Assembly (NCBI GenBank): GCA_025024175.1
Contig: QCXZ01000041.1
Coordinates: 21,447,786-21,511,785, forward strand
Source of the DNA: Rhyzopertha dominica
Lineage: Eukaryota > Arthropoda > Insecta > Coleoptera > Bostrichidae
DNA length: 64,000 nucleotides
Reading direction: 5' to 3'
A program made the position numbers and the translations under genes. Below the pieces are notes generated by a model that was given only the letters and a program-made list of their open reading frames with translations, was not told the origin of the DNA and did not search any database. Below, piece after piece: positions 45,381 through 57,300 of the stretch (positions within the stretch are counted from its first letter, which is position 1; every line of letters starts with the position of its first letter).

Positions 45381-48300
45381 ACAGTGAGGAAATTATATAC
45401 ATCGCAACCCTTGTCCCTACCTCTCAAAATACATACAATACTTGCTTCTGTCTTTTGTGTTCCCTGATAAATATGTATCTATGTAACAAATCTGTTGGTT
45501 GTAAAGAACACAAACAACATCTAACGGAATGCCAAACCAGGTCCTGACTTAATGCTTTCTATTATTTGGCTTTATGGTTTTTGGATTGCTTTTTCAAGCT
45601 TTGATCCACTCGAAAAATGTTTTACAGCCAATCTAAGCAATAAAAATAAATGTCAGCGAGATATGCAAAGAAGCTACTATGGCTCTAACTTTACAAAACC
45701 GCACAAAGTGTAAAAACATGGAGCTTAATATTAAAATATATAAATAGAATATGGTGACAAAATATTTGTAACTAAGCATAAGCATAACTAATAAGAATTT
45801 TGCTTTCTTTGAAAGTTTCTTTAATATCCGAAAAGCTCCTATCAACATGCATAATATAGTCCACTTCCTCTGAAATATTCAATTTTCTTTTACCTGTATA
45901 TCCTTCAAAAAGGTTTCGAAGGTGCAAAAAACTGCTATTTCACACCTACTAGTATGAAAAACTAGAACTATAGAAAATAGGACTCATAACAAAAACACAT
46001 TTTAAAATAAGTCACAATTAAAAGAAATTGCATGGAATTAACTGTTTTTTTATTTGTAAGAGGAGCAACTTTATCGAGGGAATATTTTCTGCTGTGTGCA
46101 TGAAATGAAATTGATAACCAGTAGTTTGGGAATCTTTGCAGATAGCCAGTGACAAAAACTGCATTCTATTTTATCATTAGGATTTATTTTACTATACCTA
46201 AGGCATTTGCTTCGCTGAAGGAAGTAACGTTACTTAACATTTCGTTGGTTTGTTGTTGTTTGAGGGTCTCCTATGAGTAACCCGAACTAAGTAACACACA
46301 AAGGAGAAAATGTTTTATCTTCTTCTTTTTGTGTAAATACAATTAGTGATTAAAACAACTAAACGCACGTCTTGCCACCAACCGTACAGTTACTTAAAGC
46401 CTAAACTGTGATGTTAAAAGCATCACGTATACTGCTGCCGTCTTTAAATAAATTAATCCTACGTGGTCTTGCAGCATTGATGTATTACCCCACAACCACC
46501 CATTAATTTTCACAACACATTACAACAGTCAACTAAATATCACGTTGTATTATAAACATTTAATTTATATTCCAAATGTTAGTCTTTGTTGAATTAATTG
46601 TATTAGCCGAAAACATGGCTGTGAATAAAAGAGCTGTGGCTCGGTTCAGTAGATGGTGTGGATGATAGCTGTGCGATCTCAGTAAAAATAAATCGTTGTT
46701 GTCTAAAAGGCATTTAATCTGCTAGCGTGAACCATTTTCTAATCGGCCAAAGGCTACCAAACAGCGAGAGGTTTCAGTTTCCTTCTGATGAACTCCAGAT
46801 AATCGGAGCAACGCATTAAGACGTCGTGTTCTCGGGTTGCTTGGAGATAAATCGCTGGCTCGATTTCTGCATAGGAAATGGTTGTAGCGCTTTCGATGTT
46901 GGTTGAAACAAAACGCACAATGTTTCGCAAAATTCTAAATCTGAAGGACAATAACGGCAATATCTTCAATATCAATACAATTATTTCTATTTCACCATAT
47001 GCGTAATTTTGGAATAAGCTTCAGGTCTATAGTATTCTGCACTAATAAGATCGTCGCTAAAATACAACTGTTGTGCATTAAATAAATCTGCTTTAAGTAA
47101 TTGTCAGTAACATTAATAAAACATAAACACTCAACATGCCCTGTTCCTATAGATAAATTATCTCTTCCTATTATAATCTAGCGCTGATATTTTCCAGATA
47201 GTATTTGATACAGTTGAAAACAAAGCAAGATTCAATCGTACTATCTCCAGTAACTTCGAAATTATATACCAGGACTCTAATAATTGATTCTAAGATTTTC
47301 CTGCATAAAACTGAAACTGGCGGAATTTATTTGTTTTATGGATAAACTATTGTTACTTCATTGTCAATTTAACACATTTTTTGATTTCTGATAGAAAATA
47401 GTTACTTATGTTACTACACCAGCTTCTTCCGATCTATGATTATATGGAGCGATTTCTATTCTGAATTTTTAGTTGATATTTTTAGTCACTTAGTAGTTTG
47501 CTTGGTGTCCCAACAACACAGATCAGGTGTGAGTTAATTACTCTGATGGATTAAGGCATACGATGAGGTTGATAATAATATTGTTAAGTGTACGAGTTCT
47601 AAGAATGCGAATTTCTGACTATTCTGCCTTTATTATCCACTAAATTCTAACACTACTATGAGTAATTCAGTTCATTTTTATTCGAGAACTGCAGTCCACT
47701 ACAGTAATCTTTAACGACCGAACTTTTAGGACTAAAAGAACTGCAAAATAGGATCCTAATTTAGGTTCTAGAATATCAAAAGTAGACCATAAAAATAGGA
47801 CCTCTTTAATAAATTACAATGTATGGCATGCTTTACACAGTTAGGTTAGTGTGCAAATCTTTTTTTGACAATATTATATAATACTGTAGAATTGGAAGAA
47901 TTTTAGTTACACTTATTATTTGGCATATTTAATAAGGGTTTATCCTATTCCCATGCATAAGAATTTGAACCAGCACCCCTGATGATGCATTAGGTGCCAC
48001 GTGATGATTGGTTAGAAGTTACCAGACAACCTATCTATGTCTAGTAACCTTGACAACAATATTAAATTCATAGCAGTACTAGTTTTACCCAACAGCGTAC
48101 TTTTTGGTGTTAAACGAGCCTTTTTTATGCCTTTCAAATACGATATGCGAACATCATTGGTTAAAATCTTTTAAAAATACTGCTGCAGAATTCCATTGCA
48201 TGCTTGTATATGCTCGGAAAAGGCTTGTTCTTGGTAAATAACAGAACGTTTTGATAATTCCAAAAGTATCGATTTTGATGTGAGAAACGAAATAAGTAAA

Positions 48301-48470
48301 AGATCATCGAAAAAGTTTGAAGCGTCCTTGAATCGCTAACTTAATGCTCCCGGTTTCATAGATATAGACCTATGCATCTAGGTGATTACGAGCAGCCTCG
48401 TAAAATCATCTTGTTTTAACAAAATATCATAGTTAGGGGTACTTTTATTTATGAATTTTGAATGATCCGT
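45381..48470. other. Intergenic DNA, no gene seen
   Basis: AT-rich; short frames (45633-45848 minus, 46754-46975 minus) without recognisable content. Confidence 0.5.
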
Positions 48471-48479
48471 GTTAAGTGG

Positions 48480-48900
48480 ACAAATTATATCTTTAAGAAT
48501 GAAATGTAGATATACTCAGTCAATAAAAAGAACATTTGCCAGAGACCGTGTCCATCACTGCAGGGGTTCGAATTCGACCGGTTCGAAAAATCAAAAATCG
48601 CCAACCGGCGCAATTACGTTTCATTTTTGTGCCGGACAACTGTCAGCACGGCCACAAAATGTTTGTATTATTTGCAGAAAATGCTAAACGGCGCCGTTTG
48701 CGCTGCAAGTCGCCCGTTTGTTATGCGAAATTAATATACCCCTCGACGAGCAGCACCTGTTGCGTACAAAACGTGAATCAATTTTTATGGTCGTTGTGTG
48801 TTTTAACTGGTTCATTAACACGAGTTCTCCCCGAGAACAGTAAAAAGCGATGGGCTCAAAGGGACACCGCTGGACACGAGGCACAGTGGCGTAGGTAATG
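48480..48900. promoter_or_regulatory. GC-richer block, possible conserved noncoding element or exon
   Basis: Unusually balanced composition, with long frames on both strands (48536-48898 plus, 120 codons; 48684-49016 minus, 110 codons). The plus frame is Cys- and Arg-rich but shows no known domain, ordered zinc ligands or splice signals. Conserved noncoding DNA is the preferred reading, an unrecognised exon the alternative. Confidence 0.3.
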
Positions 48901-48925
48901 TGGGGTAACAGTAAAATATCTACAC

Positions 48926-48950
48926 ATACAGGGTTTCTATAAATGTATGA
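48926..48950 (+). mobile_element. Single mariner-like terminus
   Basis: ATACAGGGTTTCTATAAATG has the TA-CAGGG form of mariner ends. No partner end was found in the window. Confidence 0.3.
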
Positions 48951-48961
48951 CCTCCTTCTAA

Positions 48962-49612
48962 CTACTGCCAAGCTATAGTAAGCACAATATATACTGTACT
49001 GAAGGTTGCGGATCAAGTTATAGCCACGAAGTTAATGGTTTTGTAAAGATTTTCCAACAATTTACGGTTCTATTTTTAATGCAAAGCTAAGTATTAACAA
49101 TAATTTGCTTGTGCGAAGCTACACAACATCACTTTAATATACACAACTACATATGTCCGTTTTAATCCCCATTTTGTTGCAGTCACCGACTTTCGGGAAT
49201 GGCTTTATATATTCAATTATCTTTCGCAATTTTGAAAGTCTACGCAGCCAATCTCAGTCTTTTCCCCTATCTTAAACGTTTGCGTTTCTTTTGTAACTAG
49301 CATGGCAGGTACTACCAGAATTTAGCTGTTTACAATTTCTATGTTACGAAGCTTCCCCGTAGAATACCCTCTAGTGCAGCTAACTTCACTACCATTTGGT
49401 ATAATACAGTATTTATATAAATGATTCATGCAAAGAGGGCGGCGTTGATTTCTGAATTCTTTGTGCCCCCTTCTTATAATTGCTGCCAAGCTACAATATG
49501 CACGGCGATCAATGAACATCAATGAGCACGATAGGTTGCAGATTAAGTTACAGTCACTAAATTGATGGCTTTATAAAGATTTTCCAACAATTTACGGTTC
49601 TATTTCTATTTC
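48962..49612. repeat. Direct repeats of ~120-130 bp, 530 bp apart
   Basis: 48962-49079 and 49482-49610 share TGCCAAGCTA near the start and a 20-base identical core (TTTTCCAACAATTTACGGTT) near 49049 and 49580. A further pair, AGTGCAGCTAAC near 49371 and 49677, is offset differently. This suggests several rounds of local duplication. Confidence 0.7.
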
Positions 49613-49699
49613 AATAATTATTGGTATAGTAGGCTTGTGGTAACCTCTACACCTTGCACTGTGGAAGCTTTGTGTAGTGCAGCTAACGTTACCACCACT

Positions 49700-50950
49700 T
49701 AATTCGTAAATTTTACCATTGCGGCAGGATAAAAACATCTTTCAGTCCATCATAGTGCAATTATTTAACAGGCTTACTGTAACCACAACCTCACAAGTAC
49801 GATACATAATCTAAAAGTTATACGAAACCGTGTCACCCCACAGCTTCGACATGTATATGTCAGCTTTATGCAATCTTAAACTTGATTATCCCACAAAATA
49901 CTACAGAATATTGTAAGGAATAGTAGGTTACAAAAGGGAATGATAGATGGCGTTAGGAGGTTAGGTGAATAGGAGGGAAATTGGGTTATTCGAGGATTGA
50001 GGGGGCAGTTAGTGGCGAGGACGCTGGCTGGGGGTGGTTGTGTTTGGTTTGGTATACGTACACGTCCTCGTCAGTGATTTAAGTAGAGCGCTAAATTTAA
50101 TATTAGTTTTGATAGGGTGTCCATCCCTGATACTCAATTCAATATTATACTTTATTATTTAGTTTCAGTGCAAAGTTTGTCTTGTATTTTCTATCCTTTT
50201 GGAGCATACAGTTTTGTCGCTGTTTGGAATCTGTTCGTCAAGGTCAGTTGTGTTGTTTGTTTATTTGAATAAAGCGGACTTGCATTCTCTTACTGTGTAT
50301 GACTCTAAACGACAATTACAAAGTATTTGTCACAATATGTAATATGTTAAAAATATATACTCCCACGAGATTTCTCACCTTCAAATATATCAAATAATTC
50401 AACAATCGACAGNTGACAAGTATCTGTCAAACCAAAAGTTGTGTTCACTTTTCTGAGAGGCTCCAAAGTGATTTAGTCGATAATTTCCGTAAGCGCCTGG
50501 ATGCATGAATTGCTGTAAAACCTTAAACCATGTGGGACTATTGCGTATTGATCATGATAAATTATTAGTTATAACACTACAAAGCTTTTTGATACTAGTT
50601 TTATAAAAAAGAAATAATTTTACAATTATTTGGTAAAGTTATTGCAAAATTTTTTGCCAAATCATATTTCTGCATTTCCTACACAACTTTTTGCTATAGT
50701 TACGTTGTAAATATTTAAAGTTCTGTTTCATTCGAAACAAAATATATAGCGAAGTGCACAGTTTAAAAATTGTAACAGCAGTAGGTATATATCGAAATAA
50801 ATTTGTTTTTTTTTTCAGAGAGCTTGAAAATACCGAGAAGGAGAGGAAAGATTAAGCATTAGTTTTCAGAGCTTATAAATCATTGGACAAATAAATAAAA
50901 AAAAATGAGCTTAATTTATTTCATATTCATTAAGTTTTAAAAATAATGTC
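49700..50950. other. Intergenic DNA, no gene seen
   Basis: Nothing recognised; one n base near 50413. Confidence 0.5.
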
Positions 50951-50954
50951 ACTG

Positions 50955-52411
50955 CATGACGCTCCGACAAAATAGCGCTGACAAAATAGCTCGTCGACAA
51001 AATAACCCTTGATAGAATAGCTTAGCGACCATACCCCTTGAAGACGTCATATGGGGTTTTAAAGAGTTTGAAGGTTTTGATGTTGGAGGAAAGTACACCT
51101 TCCGAAGTTGCAGATATATATTCTTTACTGGTAGGACTGCGAAGACAAAATCGCCGACTAGTTTGACGTTCTCCGCCACAGGTGTGGAACGTTTACAACA
51201 GAATTGGAAGTGGCTTGCCAAAAACAAATAATTCTGTGCTTTTCAGCAAGCAGGCGACTGGTATCCATCGATATTTTAATAAATCAATCACAAAAGAATG
51301 ATCGGACGGAAATAGACATAGAACATTCATTGTAGTTATCGGAAGTAAGAATGCTACAAGGAAAAAGTGTGTTGAAGTTTATTAGAAGAAAATAAGATGC
51401 ATTAAAAAACTACAGCCGTGACGATATTTTGCCTCTTACAGGGTAACGTATAACTTATCCATATTATAATAAAATAATAACTATTCTACTCTATTATTAT
51501 GCACTTTTATTACTAAAACAATGCTGTTCGTCTATACATGTTTATTTAATTATAATTACCTTCGGGATCCTCCATTTTTCGAAATACAGTAAGTATCTAC
51601 CGTCTAACGTAGGGAAACAGATACGCGATAATCTCATTACCCGGGAACTCGGATATTGCTACCTGGGTAGCTACCCGATAATTTCATTACCCGGGTAGTT
51701 ACGCGATATCGTATAGGTAATTATCCGATACCCGATAAGAACCCAATATCCTGTAAGTACTGGATATAAAACAAAAAACTGGTTAGGCACTGATAACAGT
51801 AATCGAATTTAATGAAATGATACGCAATTAAATAGATATAAATTTTAAACGTTAGTTTGATAATCATCAAGATTATGGAGTACGTACAGAAAAATAAAAT
51901 ATCTTCCTATTAGATTAGCTATGTTTCAATATAAAAACTGAAACCAAAGAAATACTGGAAGTAAATGNTAGATTCTATTTTAATGCTGGTTCATTGGGAT
52001 ATTGAATCTATACAGTTATCTCGTAATATCATNAAACAAATGAACANCCTTATCAAACAACATAGAAAGGAACGCAATAACTAGTATCTATTTTATTACA
52101 ACTGAATTGTATATGTTCTACTTAATGGATATCGGGTAGTTAGCGGTTAATAAGGAGTGCTATAGGGTATCGGATACAAAAAAAAATTGTACCCGGGTAG
52201 CCCATGTTTATCGGGTATCCGTGGTCTAATGTAAAAAGTATTTTATTTTTCTCTGTGTAACTTGTTGTAACATGCCTACATACCTTATACCTTAAAACTT
52301 AGTAGAAGTGAGTAAGATTTCAAATACCTAATGAGCATATCATCGGGCTATCCTGCCAGGGCTATCTTGTCGGAGCTATTTTGTAGCGGGCTATTTTGTC
52401 GGTGTATCATG
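50955..52411. mobile_element. TIR element with GACAAAATAGC subterminal repeats, carrying a nested element
   Basis: The ends are CATGACGCTCCGACAAAATAG at 50955 and its inverted partner (18 of 21 identical) ending at 52411. Inside each end ACAAAATAGC-like units repeat three or four times (to about 51035 on the left, from about 52345 on the right). No obvious direct duplication flanks it, unless CATG itself is one. A second element (51610-52223) is inserted within, leaving about 835 bp of its own. Superfamily not assigned. Confidence 0.7.
51610..52223. mobile_element. hAT-like MITE with ACCCGGGTA/CCCGATA repeats, nested
   Basis: Imperfect terminal inverted repeats of the form (A/C)GGATACCCGATAA, with ACCCGGGTA words inside both ends. 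Flanked by GTCTAACG (51602-51609) and GTCTAATG (52224-52231), 7 of 8 identical, an 8-bp duplication as made by hAT. Three n bases occur inside. Non-coding. Confidence 0.72.
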
Positions 52412-52419
52412 TTATTTGA

Positions 52420-55190
52420 AATACATAAATACAAAATATTGTTGCACCTAGCATTTAAAATAAGTATTTGAAATTCTGTATTTGCATTTGAAACACAAAT
52501 GAATTTAAAATACTGTTTACATTGTTTCCAAAAATTCCTATATGAAGTGTTCGTTTTCTTTATATAATATCAGTTTTAAAAAGTAAACATCGTTCACACA
52601 AAATTGCGTTGGAAAATGAAACCTTCCAGTGAAACGGAATTGGAGCGGAAGAACATAAACTTATGTTATATTGTAAAAATACTTCTTTTGCATGTACTTT
52701 GCACTTATCATTAAAATAATTTACAACTTATAATTATGTTTCTGACTGTTGTATGTTATAGCTAATAGGCGACGGCAAAATACAAAAAATCGTCCTACTT
52801 TGCGCTGGCGCAGCAGTCGTCTTCAAAATAATCAATTTCAGCAGCAGTAGTCTTCTCCAGCGCGTTGATGCACATATTTTCTAGAAATTAAGTTTGAATG
52901 CTGGATGGAACAACGTTGCAATAATAGTGTCACTTATTTAATTTAGAGAATGAGAAAACGAATAACAAACTAAACTCTTACTGGTTGAGGATAAAAGCAA
53001 ATCTGCGGCTGTATTAACAGTTGACAGTTTGTCCATCAACTACAAAATACAGGGGTATTTGAAATACAAGTTACAAAAAGCAGCTATATCAAGTGTTTAA
53101 AATTCAGAATACAAATAAGTATGAATTTTAAGCATGACGCTCACCTTTTGTAAATCGGCTCCATTAAATCTGGTATGAGAATTAGGATAACGTTAGAACA
53201 CGTCTACTCTGCTGTTCCCCGTCCGTCGGTACTAAGCATCTGGTGTTAATTGGCACTTGGAGAAGGCGCTTGTTCTACATAAAGGTCTGGTGGAAATCAT
53301 TCCCCTGGAAAAACAACCGTCCTTGGTAGAAAACATCTACACTGCAACGAAATCGGCTACCTAGGAAAACTGTTGACCTGGTATCCAAGGCTAAATTTTT
53401 GTTTTCGTGCTTTTGCTTTGGGTCTTTAGGGTGGGGGGACGGGGTCCCACAAGAAATCGCCACCCTTGTGGGCACGACCCTGAACACAAGTTTTTATGTC
53501 CACTTGCTCGAAAAGAGTAAGAACGATCTTAGTAGTCTTTTTTTCAACCGGGTCGTCATTAGTAGTATAAAATTTGGGCCAGTAAGCTGTTCGGCTGTCA
53601 TACCAATCACGAATTTGTATTATAATTGCATTATATAATGCTGCAGGATACGAGTGATTAGTCTAGAGAAAAGCAACGATCTCGATATCATTATTATGCT
53701 AGTACGGTTTTAAAATCTATCAAATGCTTTAAATTTTGTCATTTTCAAACCAGGACTTTCTAGCTGAATGTGCATTTTACGAGTAATAATCNACCTATAT
53801 TACATACGGCAGNAATTTTTGGATAAGCGATCACTGGGTTTGGGCAGGAAAAATGAACGCANGGGGTTATTAAAACCACACAATTAAAATTTGATTCCAT
53901 TTTGCACGTATAAATTTATTTTAACTGTAGCTGATGTAACTATGAAATCTCACACATGCATCTGACAGGTTTAATATTAATATTAATAAAAAAACCGCTG
54001 CAAATTGAATCAATACTTCCACATCCGATTGTCAAAATGACAATTACGTTTTTATTTCTTATAATATACGATTAGTAATCAGATTTTGAGCATTTTTTCT
54101 CTCTACACATATTTTCTAAGACAAATGGTCGTCGTGATATTAGCAAAAATACATAAATTAAAATCTGTTTTTTCCAAATAATTCGAGAAGTATTAACTTA
54201 ACAAAAAAATTACAAGAGTGCTTTCCGACCAGAAATTTGATTTCCTATATAATACCAAAATTTAAAAAAATTGTACGAATAGGGAACAAAATACGTTTTT
54301 TGGAAATATTTCGAAAATGTCAAAATTTTGGATAAATTTTCTAAGACACTTTGTGTGAGAAATTTTATTTCCTATCTGATGGTATTGTCATTTTTGAATA
54401 TATTAAATATATTCGGAGATATTTAGGAAAAACCGTTTTCTTTAAGTGACGTTAATATCCTCTAAACAATTTGCTGCACCGTAAATTTATAAGGGCGAAT
54501 AATACTCGCAGTTATACTACTAATGATACTAAAACGATAAAAAAAATAAAAATTTGCAAAAGGGGAAGTTAGCCCCCAATTTCGCCCCCTACCTGATTTC
54601 GAAAGTTATCGTGTCTACAAACAAAACCGCAGACCCACAGACACACAGACACAGAGACAATAAATTTTTTTGCTAAAATTTTGCTTTTTTTACGATTTCG
54701 ACCATTTTAAAGCGAATGAGCAACTAAAAATTTTTGAAAATTTTTTTCGCGACACAATACTTAGCATCTGTTGGATGTGGATGTAAAATTAAGTAGGCAA
54801 TGAAAAACATGTCATTCAACAACATAAATACAGAAAAGCGGTGTTGTAGCACATTTGTTGTTTTGTTGTGTGAGTATGAAAAGAAATCGCTTTGTTCACC
54901 CTGTGACCTGTGTCCAACAATAAAGTCTTTCATAGTGAAATAGCATACAAAATTGCGCTGTCAAGTTATATAAGATAGCAAAAAATTGTCTATATACAGA
55001 GTAAAGGCTTTCATAAATCAATCAGGATGCATATAGTGTAGATGCAAATTTATGAATCATGTCCACGGCTACTTAAAAATAAATAGCAATTTACCCGCAG
55101 TAATCTTCATCTGCTACTTGTAAAAACAAACAGCTTTTTAAGTACGATAAAAGGACATTAAAAATATTAATAAGTCAATCTACTACAAGC
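52420..55190. other. Intergenic DNA, no gene seen
   Basis: 53930-54600 is an A/T-rich stretch with loosely repeated TTTTCTAAGACA and TTTGATTTCCTAT motifs (about 54112 and 54335). A CAGACACACAGACACAGAGACA microsatellite-like run is at 54633-54660. 53270-53490 is locally GC-richer with frames on both strands, unrecognised. Confidence 0.45.
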
Positions 55191-55199
55191 ATTATCCTT

Positions 55200-55740
55200 C
55201 TTAATAGGGTACTAACCGCCGGCACTGTTCAGTAACTCGGCTTTCAGTTCCATAGTTTAACGACGTTATTGTTGGAAAAATCCACAGGTTGAATGGGAAT
55301 TTGCCAGTTGAAATGCAAATGTAGTCTGTTACTGGGGTATTAATCCTGTGCCATAAAATAATGCCATATTTAATAGCGCATTAGCGGGTATTTAAATACC
55401 CCACTTAAGTTACTCAATGAACAAGTTCCACTTTTTATTTATAGGATGTGAATGCGAACCGGCAAAATGCATCGACAAATTTATTGCATGCATTACTATT
55501 TTACGCGCTTATTTATGACCACGTTGCGTGCAATGGTTTATCTGAAATTAAATAATGCATTTAGTCGCATTGAATGTCTCGCTATCCTGTCTGCCAGTTT
55601 CAATCGTCAACTTTCCTGTAACCTACTTTGACAATAGTCCAATTAAAATGCTAATGCTTCCGATAAGCTGATAAACTCAGGCAAAACTAACGGCATTCCC
55701 ATTAATTAATTAACTAATTAGAGATAATACTGATAGTCGC
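55200..55740. promoter_or_regulatory. Possible conserved noncoding element with Hox-like sites
   Basis: A high-complexity block with TTTATTGC (about 55480), TTTATGAC (about 55512), ATGCAAAT (about 55314), repeated AATTAAAATGCTAATG-like words and an ATTAATTAATTAACTAATTAG run (55697-55720). These are typical homeodomain/octamer cores. No coding frame. Of the candidate regulatory blocks in this window this one looks the most convincing. Confidence 0.38.
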
Positions 55741-56140
55741 AAAAAAAATCTTGTTGATATATATTTCAGCATCTATTTATTTCGTATAGTATGAGAAAAT
55801 GAACTTAAAAACTGTATGTAAGGCGTATATATTATAAAAAAATGTGCAAGAAAAGGTCTAATGTTAAAAATATTAGATATTGAATGAATATTAGTTTGCT
55901 TTAATTTTGGAGTTGTAGATAGCTTACCCNAGCAACATGATTAAGTTTATTTTACTTATTTATATATTTAACAAATTTTGGGATCCAAACAGACAAGGCC
56001 TACAATAGCAATCATTAACAACTGTAGATAAATACAAAAGAAACAAAACGTAGTGAAACAAAACCTAATCACTTTAAAAACTAACTACGGCTCAGGGCTG
56101 ACTTACACTGCTGGAGGGACACTGCCAATGTTGAAATTGA
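55741..56140. other. Intergenic DNA, no gene seen
   Basis: Nothing recognised. Confidence 0.5.
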
Positions 56141-56146
56141 CTTTTA

Positions 56147-56337
56147 ATGAAAAACCCTAGCCACAATGATTTAGAAAGCCTAAATACCTATTTCCGCTTA
56201 AGATCTGGAGAGCAGATTATCCTACTGATAAATCCATGTAGATATTTAAAGAAGTCGCTTATTCTACTGAAGATGACAGCTTGGCTACCGAAATACGTAT
56301 TTAGGCTTTCTAAACTATTGTGGTTACGATTTTTCAT
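56147..56337. mobile_element. 191-bp palindromic MITE with TA flanks
   Basis: Arms of about 48 bp, ATGAAAAACCCTAGCCACAA and its inverted partner ending TTTTTCAT at 56337, share TTTAGAAAGCCTAAATAC. Flanked by TA on both sides (56145-56146, 56338-56339). The plus strand also contains CTGAAGA (56267-56273) and GAAA (56290-56293). Confidence 0.7.
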
Positions 56338-56339
56338 TA

Positions 56340-56859
56340 TAATCCAATTACAATAAATCTACCAATATTGGTTTAGAAGCTCATTGCTATAAATTTCTTT
56401 CCCCAACATCTTTTGGTAGGACTGCTTGCATTTCATTGCTAAGTACAAAATGATTATTGCTAGTAAAAAGACGAATTCAATTAAAAAAAAACCAAACGCT
56501 TCTGTGTGGGTTGCTATGTGGCTACATTTGATCCTGTGGCGACAGCTTCAACTATCATATTTTCCTCTTTAGATTGCACATAAACTTACTGGCGAAATTC
56601 TTCCGGCAGGCAGGATCGCCATGTGAAGGGCTCTTATTGTAAGCACCCTTCTTACTTAATACTATCGTTTACTATGTTATTTTACATTACTGTTGGATAT
56701 GATCTGACTACTCTATTTAACTAACCATGCAATTACAAGCATACAACTGTCATTGTTTTTCTATACCGTTCAAATTTAGTTCTAACTAAGCTAACTAAGC
56801 TCTCAACACCCCACCATCGTATGCTACCAAAGTTGTTACAAAGCAGAGTGCAGAATCAG
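56340..56859. other. Intergenic DNA, no gene seen
   Basis: Nothing recognised. Confidence 0.5.
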
Positions 56860-57300
56860 CACCCACATCCTGCATTTTGTAAGAAAGGATAATCTGAAAA
56901 TATCAACTTTAAAGAATATAGAATTGTAACTAAGAGGCATCCCAAAACTGAGTTCTGTGAGCAGTTTGTATCCGTTTTTAANAGGTAACAGAAACAAATA
57001 TTACTTGCGAAGCATGTGCCAGGGTACATTTAACTTTATTTTGTACAACTTTTGCCGGATTCGATGGTACTGTTCAATATTTCATACAATAACAATAACA
57101 AACGTGTGAGTTTAAGAGAGATTGTTTTTAAACTGTACATAAACCGGTATAAGTTAAAATTATTAGTAACAGGAGATTTTTTGAGAAATAGTAATTTTAA
57201 AAACTCATTTTGGATGCTTTCTATGTTTATGTGTTTTTTGTATCACGTACTGAGGGTTCTACATTACCGATATGAAGCTTAATCTACTAACAACATTAGC
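56860..57300 (+). pseudogene. Possible non-LTR retrotransposon endonuclease relic
   Basis: The frame 57052-57282 contains KLYINRYKLKLLVTGDF, which resembles the loop-strand carrying the catalytic Asp of APE-type LINE endonucleases (usually ...L..k...ii.GDFN.). Upstream fragments (LSTLKNIEL, EFCEQFVSVF) also have the look of that domain. The Asn after GDF is missing. The reading is broken and the assignment is tentative. Confidence 0.35.

Noticed and set aside
54633..54660. CAGACACA run as a meaningful regulatory repeat
   Set aside because: A short impure microsatellite, common next to decayed repeats.
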